From Cyanobacteria bacterium FACHB-471 (lineage in GTDB: Bacteria; Cyanobacteriota; Cyanobacteriia; Elainellales; Elainellaceae), in the NCBI GenBank assembly GCA_014695345.1, contig JACJOC010000044.1:1-64000 (forward strand): a DNA stretch of 64,000 nt, given 5' to 3'. A model generated the notes under the pieces. It was given only the letters and a program-made list of their open reading frames with translations. It ran no database searches and was not told the DNA's origin. Position 1 is the stretch's first letter. Each line of letters starts with the position of its first letter. The translations under genes were made by a program, and so were the position numbers. Positions 27,047 through 36,352 of this stretch are shown piece after piece.

Positions 27047-28507
27047 TCACCCCTTCACATTGCCGATCGGGGTTAGTCTGACCACCCGCCGACTGATGCC
27101 TGCTAACTCTGCGGCTTCGATTACCTCATCGACATCCTTGTAAGCACCTCCCGCTTCCTCCGCCAACCCTGCATAGGAGGTACTGCGAACATAAATGCCC
27201 TTTTGCTGCATTTCTTTCTGAAGCTGCTGCCCCTGCCAGGTTTTGCGGGCTTTCGTGCGGCTCATCGTGCGTCCGCTGCCGTGGGCGGTGCTAAAAAAAG
27301 TTTGATCGCCTGTAGCTACGCCTGTAAGCAAATATGATCCCGTTTCCATGCTGCCACCAATGATCACGGGCTGACCGGTTTCTTGATAACGGTAGGGCAA
27401 ATCACTCATGCCAGGACCAAAGGCGCGGGTGGCTCCCTTGCGGTGAACGAGCAGCGATCGCTCCTTACCATCCACGATATGTTTCTCTAACTTAGCGGTG
27501 TTGTGCGACACGTCGTAAACCATGTGCATTCCCAGATCTTCGGGCGATCGCTCAAACACTTGCGAAAACACCTCACGAATGCGGTGCAAAATCACTTGTC
27601 GATTGACAAACGACATATTGATGCCACATTTCATCGCCGAAAAGTATGCTTGTCCTTCGGGGGAATTAAAGGGGGCACAGGCTAATTCGCGATCGAGAAT
27701 TTTGATGCCATACTTGCTGTCCATCACCTTGAGAAAGCTTTGCAGATAATCCGTCGCGACCTGATGCCCAAACCCACGGCTGCCGCAGTGAAACATCACT
27801 ACTACCTGATCGGGACGGGTAATCCCCATCGCTTTAGCTAGATTCTTATCAAAAATATTTTCCCGTTTAGCAACCTGAATTTCCAGGTAATGATTACCGG
27901 AACCCAGCGTACCAATTTGGTGAACGCCGCGATCGATCGCCTTTTCACTAATCTTTTTGGCATCGGCTCCCTTTAAACAGCCTTGCTCTTCGATTAACTC
28001 CAAATCCTCTTCCCAGCCATAGCCATTATGAATGCACCATTGAGCTCCCTGCTCTGCCACCTTACGGAACTCATTACGGGAGAGTTTCACAAATCCAGTA
28101 CTGCCAACGCCTGCCGGGACCCGCTCATACAGCTTATCCACCAACTTTTTAATGTGGGGTTTGACCTCTTTGTAATCTAGATTAGTCGTCACCAGACGCA
28201 TTCCACAATTAATGTCAAATCCAATGCCACCAGGAGAAATTACGCCGCCCTGATCTACATCCATCGCTGCTACACCCCCAATCGGGAAGCCATAGCCAAA
28301 GTGTCCGTCGGGCATACACAAAGCATATTTGGTGATGCCGGGCAAAGTCGCGACATTGGTAATTTGGTCGTAAACCGCATCATCCAATTCTCGAATCAAT
28401 TTTTCAGTGCCGTAAATCCGCGCAGGTACCCGCATTCCATCTTTGTAAGAGACTGGAACCTCCCAAATTACATCCGAAATTTGGTTTAATACATCGATAG
28501 GAGCCAT
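27047..28507 (-). CDS. rtcB: RNA-splicing ligase RtcB
   Basis: The ATG at 28507, preceded by GAGGTAAAG, gives 486 residues; the frame is open to 28591, but that leader is atypical. The active-site set is complete: MPDGHFGYGFPIGG, FDINCGMRLV (metal Cys), GTLGSGNHYLEIQ, FHCGSRGFGHQ, VSHNTAKLEKH and the guanylylated His in TAHGSGRTMSRTKA. It joins RNA 2',3'-cyclic phosphate or 3'-phosphate ends to 5'-OH ends using GTP and Mn2+. First gene of rtcB-COG0523-archease-rtcA. No RtcR-type sigma-54 activator gene is nearby. Confidence 0.94.
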   Translation of the reverse strand: MAPIDVLNQISDVIWEVPVSYKDGMRVPARIYGTEKLIRELDDAVYDQITNVATLPGITKYALCMPDGHFGYGFPIGGVAAMDVDQGGVISPGGIGFDINCGMRLVTTNLDYKEVKPHIKKLVDKLYERVPAGVGSTGFVKLSRNEFRKVAEQGAQWCIHNGYGWEEDLELIEEQGCLKGADAKKISEKAIDRGVHQIGTLGSGNHYLEIQVAKRENIFDKNLAKAMGITRPDQVVVMFHCGSRGFGHQVATDYLQSFLKVMDSKYGIKILDRELACAPFNSPEGQAYFSAMKCGINMSFVNRQVILHRIREVFSQVFERSPEDLGMHMVYDVSHNTAKLEKHIVDGKERSLLVHRKGATRAFGPGMSDLPYRYQETGQPVIIGGSMETGSYLLTGVATGDQTFFSTAHGSGRTMSRTKARKTWQGQQLQKEMQQKGIYVRSTSYAGLAEEAGGAYKDVDEVIEAAELAGISRRVVRLTPIGNVKG

Positions 28508-28734
28508 AACTTTACCTCGTGAACTGCGCGAAGGGTGCCTTCTACTTATGGATAGAAATACACCTACGTTCTGAATCGTCAAATTACTCAATTCAAAACT
28601 GCTCCCTGAGCATCTTCGTCCTGTCTATTTGCGATTTATAGGGACTGCGTCCAGTTTCTAAAGACCCGGCAAAAAGAACCTCCCCCTATGGGTTTATCCA
28701 TTGAGCGATGGTCACGAGTAAAGTTCGCATGGCT

Positions 28735-29094
28735 TCAGTAAGGTGCAACTGGGAGAATATCGACTTCTGTCACCACGGTTTCTAATCGCGTTATTGCACA
28801 GGGCTCAGCCCCTTGACAACCGCTGACACGCACTTGCCTATACTCTAAGCTAACTCGTTGGTTCAGAAAGCGGTCCTGCTCGGCGCAAATGTCAAAGGTG
28901 GCTCCGATATTCTCATATCGATCGCCTTCATCATCCACAATAGTCAGATAACACAACACATCACCAGTCACTACGCTTTCAACTACACCGACGGTTGGAT
29001 GCTCCTCTGAATGAGGGGTTTGAGCAACAGCAGGAACAACAGAACCAAGAATTAAAGCAAAGAATAACGAAACACCAAAATTTAGACGCTGCAT
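28735..29094 (-). CDS. Exported hypothetical protein
   Basis: This 119-residue protein has a clear signal peptide (FGVSLFFALILGSVVPAVA before QTP). The mature part is small, acidic and Cys-containing (DVLCYLTIVDDEGDRYE, ATFDICAEQ, VSGCQGAEPC), with four Cys that could form two disulfides in the periplasm. No domain recognised. Possibly co-transcribed with the small membrane protein upstream (87-bp gap). Confidence 0.65.
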   Translation of the reverse strand: MQRLNFGVSLFFALILGSVVPAVAQTPHSEEHPTVGVVESVVTGDVLCYLTIVDDEGDRYENIGATFDICAEQDRFLNQRVSLEYRQVRVSGCQGAEPCAITRLETVVTEVDILPVAPY

Positions 29095-29180
29095 AGTTGG
29101 ATGCCCCTATTAGATTGAATACGGTTGAAAAGGTAGATGCGATCGCACAACATAAACGAACTTACCAGCCAAGCAGACGA

Positions 29181-29543
29181 CTAACCAGAAGGCAGTGAAG
29201 CCCACACGGCAACTAGCAAAGCCAATACCAGCAGATAAGCGAGTGGTACGAGGCTGATTTTGAAGGCGATTGCCGTTCTCCGAATTTTGGCCATCACCAG
29301 AGTCATGACAAGAGATACAAAATAAACCAATGGGTAACTGATAGACCCAATCAGGACGCTCTTAGCAACTACCGTCAATAGTGGTTCATTGTCCGTCCAA
29401 GGAGCAGCAAGGCTAATTGATACACCGATAAATACACCTGGATATATCAATAATGGCAGCCCTCCAGCAATTAGGGAAAGCGCTATTCTGAAACGAACTG
29501 CTCTGCTACTTCGTAGCCGGTAATTTGAAATTCTTTGAGACAT
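29181..29543 (-). CDS. Small membrane protein of unknown function
   Basis: The 120 residues contain a basic N-terminus (RISNYRLRSSRAVRFR) and three predicted transmembrane segments: about 20-48, 62-87 and 95-115 (SLVPLAYLLVLALLVAVWA). No conserved motif is visible. Same strand as the exported protein gene downstream. Confidence 0.6.
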   Translation of the reverse strand: MSQRISNYRLRSSRAVRFRIALSLIAGGLPLLIYPGVFIGVSISLAAPWTDNEPLLTVVAKSVLIGSISYPLVYFVSLVMTLVMAKIRRTAIAFKISLVPLAYLLVLALLVAVWASLPSG

Positions 29544-29705
29544 AGATGCAACCTACTGTTCCGAGTGTATAGGTAAGGCTCCGGGTAGCCCAATTGCTAT
29601 TTGTGTTTGGATAAACTCACTGTATGAAATTGGCTCTGGCTTGTCGTCCACTCAGAGTTGGCACTTTTATTAAACAAGTGATCGATCGTGAATCCATCTT
29701 GCAAC

Positions 29706-29743
29706 GGGTTCTGAATGCCAACTTTAGTTGGCATTCAGAACCC
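29706..29743. repeat. Perfect hairpin with 18-bp arms and 2-nt loop
   Basis: GGGTTCTGAATGCCAACT, loop TT, AGTTGGCATTCAGAACCC. There is no U-tract on either side (ACCATAAG follows), so it is not a standard terminator. The sequence is unrelated to the hairpins at 19754 and 21952. Confidence 0.85.
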
Positions 29744-29855
29744 ACCATAAGCACAAGTTGCAAACTGACAATGCTCTTCTTCAACACTTAATGCAGTGGC
29801 ATTGCACAAATTGAGAATGATGCGGCGGAAATTCCTAATGTGCAAATAGTCCACT

Positions 29856-29884
29856 GTAGGGGCACGGCAATGCCGTGCCCCTAC
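29856..29884. repeat. Type A core hairpin without type A flanks
   Basis: GTAGGGGCACGGCA, one-base centre A, TGCCGTGCCCCTAC: a 29-bp palindrome of the same design as the type A cores, followed by CGAAAGTCATTCGTTAA, which weakly resembles the CGAAATTCATACATCA tail. The outer GGCGTTGC terminal repeats are not seen. Confidence 0.7.
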
Positions 29885-30295
29885 GAAAGTCATTCGTTAA
29901 ATGGGCAACCCCTAATGCAGTTGCCCCCAATTGTATCAATCTCAGCAAAATCCGGAAGATTAAAGTGAAGTTGATTAGTATTAGCCGCTACATTGGATAA
30001 GCTGATGTGCCAAGTTCCTATTTGTCGTGTAGCTACTCGTCTCGTAAAATGCTACTGGAATTTTTTTTGTTATCCGCTAATCTTTCAGAGGCGATCGCCT
30101 CTTGAATATTAACAAGGTGAAGTATTATTGCTTCCACACCCGCTCTAAAACGTGTCATCTATCGTAGGGATAGAAATAATCAGTATGCTGTTCATCTAAT
30201 CCTGCTCAAAAGCCCACCCGATTGCCCTTTCCATACCTAATATGAATAAAAGCCGAACCTAGCCCTCTACTTCTATCCTAAGCACAAAAAAGAGA

Positions 30296-33200
30296 ATGAG
30301 TATTACGATCGCTGGCTACGAGTTGCTCGAATTTTTATATGAAGGAGCCACCACCTGCGTTTATCGAGCTAGGACGGCGTCTAAAAGCGATCTGAAACCA
30401 AATTCTGTCATTATCAAAACCCTAAAAGCCGAGTATCCGACCCTTGATCAATTGACTCGGTTGAGACACGAATATCAGATTCTTCAAGACTTAGATATCG
30501 CGGGAATTGCTAAACCATTAGGCTTAGAAAACTACCGCAATGGACTAGCCTTGATTCTGTCTGATTTTGACGGAGAATTGCTGGTTAAATTGATTGATTC
30601 GCAGTTCTCCAACGGGGTTGTCACCACGCGACAGTTCGAGATAAACAAATTTTTACAAATTGCAACTCATTTAGCTTCAATTCTGGCGCAGCTTCATCAG
30701 CAAAACGTTATTCACAAAGATATCAAGCCCCATAATATTCTCATTAATGAAGAAACGGACGAAGTCAGGCTGATAGATTTCGGTATTGCAACCCGTCTAT
30801 TTAGAGAAAATCTAACGATTACTAACGTTAATGTTCTCGAAGGTACGCTTTCATATATGTCTCCCGAACAGACCGGGAGAATGAACCGTTCACTTGACTA
30901 CCGCACTGATTTTTATTCATTAGGCGTTACTTTTTATGAGATGTTGACGGGGCAGTTGCCATTCCAAGCGACCGATGCCCTAGAGATCATTCATTGCCAC
31001 ATTGCTAAAACACCGGTTTCGCCTCATTTGGTCAATTCAGACATTCCAGAGGTAGTGTCTGACATTGTGATGAAGTTACTCGCCAAGACGGCAGAAGACC
31101 GTTATCAAAGTGCATTAGGACTAAAGGCTGACTTAGAAACGTGTCTAGAAATGCTGCAATCTTTTGGGGCGATCGCTCCTCTCAAAATAGGAGAGTTTGA
31201 CCTATTTAGCCAATTTTCGATTCCAGAGAAGCTATATGGGCGCGATCGCGAAGTTAGTTTGTTAATGGAGACCTTCGATCGCGTCAGTGCTGGCAAAACT
31301 GAAGCCATATTAGTAAAGGGCTACTCTGGCATCGGTAAAACATCATTAGTCAATGATATTCGTAAACCCATTGTTGGAACGAGAGGATACTTCATCTCCG
31401 GTAAATTTGACCAGTTTCAACGCAATATTCCTTACTCTGCAATCATCACTGCCTTTCAAGCATTAGTGAAACAACTTTTGACTGAAAGCGAAACCCAACT
31501 CACCCAGTGGCGAACCAAACTTTTAACGGCTCTGGGCAACAATGGTCAAGTCATTATTAATGTTGTTCCAGATGTAGAGTTAATTATTGGCAAGCAACCT
31601 GCTGCTCCTGACCTAGCACCTACAGAAGCACAGAACCGATTTAATCTCGTTTTTCAAAACTTTATCCGAGTCTTCTGTTCAGCAGAACATCCTCTAGTCT
31701 TGTTTCTAGACGATTTGCAATGGGCTGATTCCGCCACGCTAAAGCTGCTGGATGTGATCCTGACGGACGTAGAAACAGGCTATTTATGCTTGATTGGAGC
31801 CTATCGAGATAACGAGGTTAACCCAAGCCATCCCTTAGTCATGGCTTTAAACGCTCTACGATCCAAAGGTGTTGTCATTCATGAAGTTAATTTAGCTCCC
31901 TTAGCCCTCGTAGATATTAGTAATCTTATTGCTGACACGCTGCATAGTGATGATTCTGTTCAACCATTGGCAGAATTAATCATCCGCAAAACATCAGGTA
32001 ACCCATTCTTTGTCAATCAGTTTCTCAAAACGCTACATCAGGAAAACCTTTTGACTTTTGAAACTCCAGCTAGTGGAGACAAAGCTTATTGGCAATGGGA
32101 TATTACACAGATTGAAGCGATCGACATTACAGACAATGTCATTGAATTGATGATTCAGAAGTTGAGAAAATTACCTGAATCGACTCAGCACGTCTTGCAG
32201 TTAGCGGCCTGTGTGGGTAGCGCGTTCGGCTTGCAGACGCTTTCCACAATTCATGGGCGATCGCCAGTCCATACTTATCAAGATCTTTTGCCAGCGATTG
32301 AAGAAGGTTTAGTCTTACCTATCTCTGAGCTAACCCTTACACAAAATTTGACTGATACGCATCCAGTCAACCTAGAATCGAGATTTCTGCATGACCGAGT
32401 GCAACAGGCAGCATACGCCTTGATTGGCAATAGTTCTAAGCAAGCAACTCACCTGCAAATTGGTCGTTTGCTTCGACAAAACATGTCACCCGAAACGTTA
32501 TCAGAAAAGATATTTGAGATTGTCGATCATCTCAACTTAGGAATCGAGCTCGTTACAGATACAGCAGAACGAACCGAAGTCGCCCAACTTAATTTAATAG
32601 CTGGACAGAAAGCCAAAGCAGCAATGGCTTGTGCGGTGGCTACAGAATATTTGCAAACAGGGATGAACTTCCTCGCAGAAGATAGCTGGACTCATCAGTA
32701 CGAACTTACGTTAGCACTGCATACCGAAGCGGCAGAGTCAGCCCATCTGAGCGGTGACTTTAAAGCAATGCAGAGATTCATCGACCCCGTACAAAATCAC
32801 GGTAACAGCCTATTAGACAAATTAAAGGTTTATGAAATCCAGATTCAAACTCATGTACTGCAAAACAAGCTGCTAGATGCAGTGAATACAGCATTACAAG
32901 CCCTAAAGCTATTGGGGGTAAATTTTCCCGAACAGCCAACTCCATCTGATATTGGGCAAGCACTTTCAGAAACTGCGGCAATTTTGAACGGCAAGCAAAT
33001 TGAGGATTTAGTTGATCTGCCTCAAATGAGCGACCCCTATCAATTGGCAGCTATTAGACTTTTAGCGAGTATCTTTGCTCCTGCTTATATTGCGGCTCCT
33101 ACCCTGTTGCCGTTGACGCTATGTAAACAGGTAGATTTATCCGTTCAATATGGCAATGCTTCCATTTCTCCGATGGCTTATGCCAATTATGGTCTTCTGC

Positions 33201-36200
33201 TGTGTGGAGTTGTGGGAGATATTGATTCGGGCTATCAGTTTGGACAACTCGCGTTAAATCTGCTGTCAACATTAAACGCTCAAGAAATTATCACCAAAAC
33301 AACCGTCATCGTTAATATATTTATTCGTCCCTGGAAAGAGCATCTGAGACAAACCTTAGAGCCTTTGCTATCAGCTTACTCTAGCGGAATGGAGACAGGA
33401 GATTTAGAATTTGGGGCTTTTGGTCTGTTAGTGTATTCCTATTTTTCTTACTACAGCGGCAAAGAACTGAATGCCCTTGAAAAAGAGATGGCAGTCAATA
33501 GAGAGGCAATTGATAAAATTAAGCAAAAAACAGCGCTTAATTATCATGAAATCTATTGGCAGTCTGCCTTGAATTTGTTAGGAAAAAGTGAAAATCCTTG
33601 CTGTCTTCAGGGTGAAGCGTTTGACGAGCAGATCAGATTGCCACTACACGAGCAAGCAAACGACAAAGCAGCGATCGCCTACATTTATTTGAACAAACTT
33701 CTACTCTGCTATTGGTTTGAAAATTACTCAGAAGCAATTGAACATGCTGCAACTGAAGAGAAGTATTTGGATGCAGTGGTTGCGACCCCTCACATTCCTC
33801 TCTTCCATTTCTATGATTCTTTAGCAAAACTGGCGGTTTACTCTGATGCTTCACAGTCAGAGCAACAAGGCATTCTGGATAGCGTAAAAGCTAATCAAGA
33901 AAAAATGCAAAGATGGGTACATTTTGCGCCAATGAACCATCTTCATAAATTTCATCTCGTTGAGGCAGAAAGGCATCGAGTTTTAGGCGAAGAAGTAGAA
34001 GCAATGGAACGGTATGACCAAGCCATTGCTCTTGCTAAAGAAAACGAATATGTGAACGAAGAAGCACTGGCTTATGAACTGGCTGCTAAATTTTATTTAA
34101 GCTGGGGAAAAGAAGCGATCGCCCAACTCTATCTGCAAAAAGCACATTATGCTTATCAGGTTTGGGGTGCTCAGGCTAAAGTTGAGCATTTAGAAGAGAA
34201 GTATCCCCAATTACTAGACAGAACAACCTATAGTAGAAGCAATACAGATCATCAAACAACTGTCTCTACTCACAATCATTTTGAAACTGGCACTAGCTTA
34301 GATTTAACAACCGTGATGAAAGCCGCTCAGGCATTTTCGGGTGAAATCGTTTTAAGCAGGCTGCTAAACAAGTTGATGCAAATTGTGCTTGAAAATGCGG
34401 GAGCAGAAACTGGGATATTAATTCTAGAAAAAGCTGAAAGACTTTTCATCGAAGCAACGGGACATGTTAATCAAAGTGAGATTGTTGTGCAGCAATCTAT
34501 TGCTGTAGAAATGAATCGATCCTTGCCGCAATCTATCATCAACTATGTCCGGCAAACCCAGGAGAATGTTGTTTTAAAAGATGCGATCCGTGAGGGAATT
34601 TTTACGACAGACGACTACATTCTGAATCACCAACCCAGATCCATTTTGTGTACGCCAATTGTGCATCAAGGCAAGCTGATTGGCATTCTTTATTTGGAAA
34701 ATAATTTAACAACAGGTGCTTTCACGGCAGAGCGAGTAGAAGTTTTACAGCTTTTATCGTCACAAGCTGCTATTTCAATCGAGAATGCCCGTCTTTATCA
34801 AGATTTAGCTGCCGCCAATGCTGATTTGAAGCGATCGCACGAACAGTTAGCCGACTATAGCAAAACCCTAGAAGCAAAAGTAAAAGAGCGAACCGTACAG
34901 CTTCAGCACGAAGTGCGCGATCGCCAATGTGCCGAAGAAATTGCTCAATCTGCCAATCGAGCCAAAAGCGAATTTCTGGCAAACATGAGCCACGAACTGC
35001 GTACCCCACTTAACGGCATTTTGGGATACACCCAGATTTGCCAAAAAGACCGAGCCTTATCGGAACAGCAAAAGAATCGCATTTCAATCATCCATCACTG
35101 TGGAGAACACCTACTCACGCTAATTAATGATGTTTTAGATCTTTCTAAAATTGAAGCTCGCAGAATGGAACTGTATCCGAGAGAGTTTCATCTTGCTGAC
35201 TTCCTGCAAAGCATTGTAGAAATTTGTAGAATTAAAGCTGAACAAAAAAGAATTTCCATAACTTATCAATCGCGCTCTCCCCTGCCCAAAGTCATTCGAG
35301 CAGATGACAAACGCCTACGTCAAGTTTTGCTGAATCTGCTGGGCAATGCTGTCAAGTTTACCGAAACGGGGGCAATCGCCTTCACAGTGGGGTATCACGA
35401 GCAAAAAATTCGCTTTCAAGTCGAGGACTCCGGCATTGGCATTGCCTCCAATCATCTAAGTGAGATTTTTAAGCCGTTCCAACAGGTGGGTGAAGACAGC
35501 CGTAAGACAGAAGGAACAGGGTTAGGGTTAGCCATCAGCGGTCAACTGGTTGAGATGATGGGCGGAACGCTTCAGGTCAAGAGTACCCTGGGAATAGGCA
35601 GTACCTTTTGGTTTGATCTAGACTTGCCGACCGCTGATGCATTGATGGAGGCTGCTCATGCTTCAAAGCGCACAATTATTGGAGTCAAAGGTGACAAGCC
35701 CAAGATTTTAATCGTAGATGACAAACCCACCAACCGCTCTGTCCTGATTAATCTCTTAGAACCCATCGGGTTTGACGTGCTAGATGCTGTGGATGGACAA
35801 GACGGACTCAACAAAGCACAGTCTTTTCAGCCCCATGTCATCCTGATTGACTTAGTCATGCCCAAGTTAGACGGTTTTGAGGCAACCCGTCGACTTAGAG
35901 CCATGCCAGCCCTGAAAGACGTTATTGTGATCGCAGTCTCAGCCAGCGTTTTTGAATTCGATCACCAACAGAGCCTCCAGGTCGGCTGCAACGACTTTCT
36001 GGCAAAACCGATTCAAGAAGATAATTTGCTTCAGAAATTGCAAGAACACCTGAAACTGGAATGGATTTACGAGAATGAGAGTGAAGTCGGGGAATCCTCG
36101 AAGAATGTAGACAACCAGGACAGCCAGGTGAGTTTCTCAACTTCTGACCTCTCAATCCCGCCCGCAGAAGAAATCGCTATTTTCCTGGACCTAGCAATGC

Positions 36201-36343
36201 GAGGAGATTTGCGAGCCATCGCTAAACGAGCTACGCAGCTAGAGGAGGCAAACCAGCAGTGGAGTCCTTTTGCCGCTCACCTACGACAGCTTGCCAAGGG
36301 CTTTAAAGGACGGCAGATTCTGGAATTTTTACAGCAATTTTAA
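30296..36343 (+). CDS. Giant Ser/Thr kinase - AAA ATPase - GAF - histidine kinase - receiver protein
   Basis: The 2015 residues are ordered as follows. A Ser/Thr kinase (about 1-275; Lys in VIIKTLKAE, catalytic loop IHKDIKPHNIL, LIDFGIA, GTLSYMSPEQTGR) is followed by an AAA/NACHT-like ATPase (KGYSGIGKTSL near 342, LFLDDLQWADS near 470). Next come a long helical TPR-like region (about 700-1310), a GAF domain (about 1335-1500), HisKA (EFLANMSHELRTPLNG near 1558), HATPase (LLNLLGNAVKFTETG near 1675) and a receiver (ILIVDDKPTNRS near 1804, phospho-acceptor in LIDLVMPKLDG). The kinase loop has HKD rather than HRD. This trifunctional architecture is typical of filamentous cyanobacteria. Ligands and targets are unknown. 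The next gene starts 9 bp downstream. Confidence 0.92.
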   Translation: MSITIAGYELLEFLYEGATTCVYRARTASKSDLKPNSVIIKTLKAEYPTLDQLTRLRHEYQILQDLDIAGIAKPLGLENYRNGLALILSDFDGELLVKLIDSQFSNGVVTTRQFEINKFLQIATHLASILAQLHQQNVIHKDIKPHNILINEETDEVRLIDFGIATRLFRENLTITNVNVLEGTLSYMSPEQTGRMNRSLDYRTDFYSLGVTFYEMLTGQLPFQATDALEIIHCHIAKTPVSPHLVNSDIPEVVSDIVMKLLAKTAEDRYQSALGLKADLETCLEMLQSFGAIAPLKIGEFDLFSQFSIPEKLYGRDREVSLLMETFDRVSAGKTEAILVKGYSGIGKTSLVNDIRKPIVGTRGYFISGKFDQFQRNIPYSAIITAFQALVKQLLTESETQLTQWRTKLLTALGNNGQVIINVVPDVELIIGKQPAAPDLAPTEAQNRFNLVFQNFIRVFCSAEHPLVLFLDDLQWADSATLKLLDVILTDVETGYLCLIGAYRDNEVNPSHPLVMALNALRSKGVVIHEVNLAPLALVDISNLIADTLHSDDSVQPLAELIIRKTSGNPFFVNQFLKTLHQENLLTFETPASGDKAYWQWDITQIEAIDITDNVIELMIQKLRKLPESTQHVLQLAACVGSAFGLQTLSTIHGRSPVHTYQDLLPAIEEGLVLPISELTLTQNLTDTHPVNLESRFLHDRVQQAAYALIGNSSKQATHLQIGRLLRQNMSPETLSEKIFEIVDHLNLGIELVTDTAERTEVAQLNLIAGQKAKAAMACAVATEYLQTGMNFLAEDSWTHQYELTLALHTEAAESAHLSGDFKAMQRFIDPVQNHGNSLLDKLKVYEIQIQTHVLQNKLLDAVNTALQALKLLGVNFPEQPTPSDIGQALSETAAILNGKQIEDLVDLPQMSDPYQLAAIRLLASIFAPAYIAAPTLLPLTLCKQVDLSVQYGNASISPMAYANYGLLLCGVVGDIDSGYQFGQLALNLLSTLNAQEIITKTTVIVNIFIRPWKEHLRQTLEPLLSAYSSGMETGDLEFGAFGLLVYSYFSYYSGKELNALEKEMAVNREAIDKIKQKTALNYHEIYWQSALNLLGKSENPCCLQGEAFDEQIRLPLHEQANDKAAIAYIYLNKLLLCYWFENYSEAIEHAATEEKYLDAVVATPHIPLFHFYDSLAKLAVYSDASQSEQQGILDSVKANQEKMQRWVHFAPMNHLHKFHLVEAERHRVLGEEVEAMERYDQAIALAKENEYVNEEALAYELAAKFYLSWGKEAIAQLYLQKAHYAYQVWGAQAKVEHLEEKYPQLLDRTTYSRSNTDHQTTVSTHNHFETGTSLDLTTVMKAAQAFSGEIVLSRLLNKLMQIVLENAGAETGILILEKAERLFIEATGHVNQSEIVVQQSIAVEMNRSLPQSIINYVRQTQENVVLKDAIREGIFTTDDYILNHQPRSILCTPIVHQGKLIGILYLENNLTTGAFTAERVEVLQLLSSQAAISIENARLYQDLAAANADLKRSHEQLADYSKTLEAKVKERTVQLQHEVRDRQCAEEIAQSANRAKSEFLANMSHELRTPLNGILGYTQICQKDRALSEQQKNRISIIHHCGEHLLTLINDVLDLSKIEARRMELYPREFHLADFLQSIVEICRIKAEQKRISITYQSRSPLPKVIRADDKRLRQVLLNLLGNAVKFTETGAIAFTVGYHEQKIRFQVEDSGIGIASNHLSEIFKPFQQVGEDSRKTEGTGLGLAISGQLVEMMGGTLQVKSTLGIGSTFWFDLDLPTADALMEAAHASKRTIIGVKGDKPKILIVDDKPTNRSVLINLLEPIGFDVLDAVDGQDGLNKAQSFQPHVILIDLVMPKLDGFEATRRLRAMPALKDVIVIAVSASVFEFDHQQSLQVGCNDFLAKPIQEDNLLQKLQEHLKLEWIYENESEVGESSKNVDNQDSQVSFSTSDLSIPPAEEIAIFLDLAMRGDLRAIAKRATQLEEANQQWSPFAAHLRQLAKGFKGRQILEFLQQF

Positions 36344-36352
36344 GAGGTTTTC

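Larger units (their letters stand above)
29544..30295. other. 752-bp intergenic region with two palindromes
   Basis: It separates a minus-strand membrane gene from the plus-strand giant kinase gene and must contain both promoters. It contains the palindromes at 29706-29743 and 29856-29884, listed separately. I see no convincing ORF or RNA gene. A purine-rich AAAAAAGAGA lies just before the kinase start. Confidence 0.5.
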
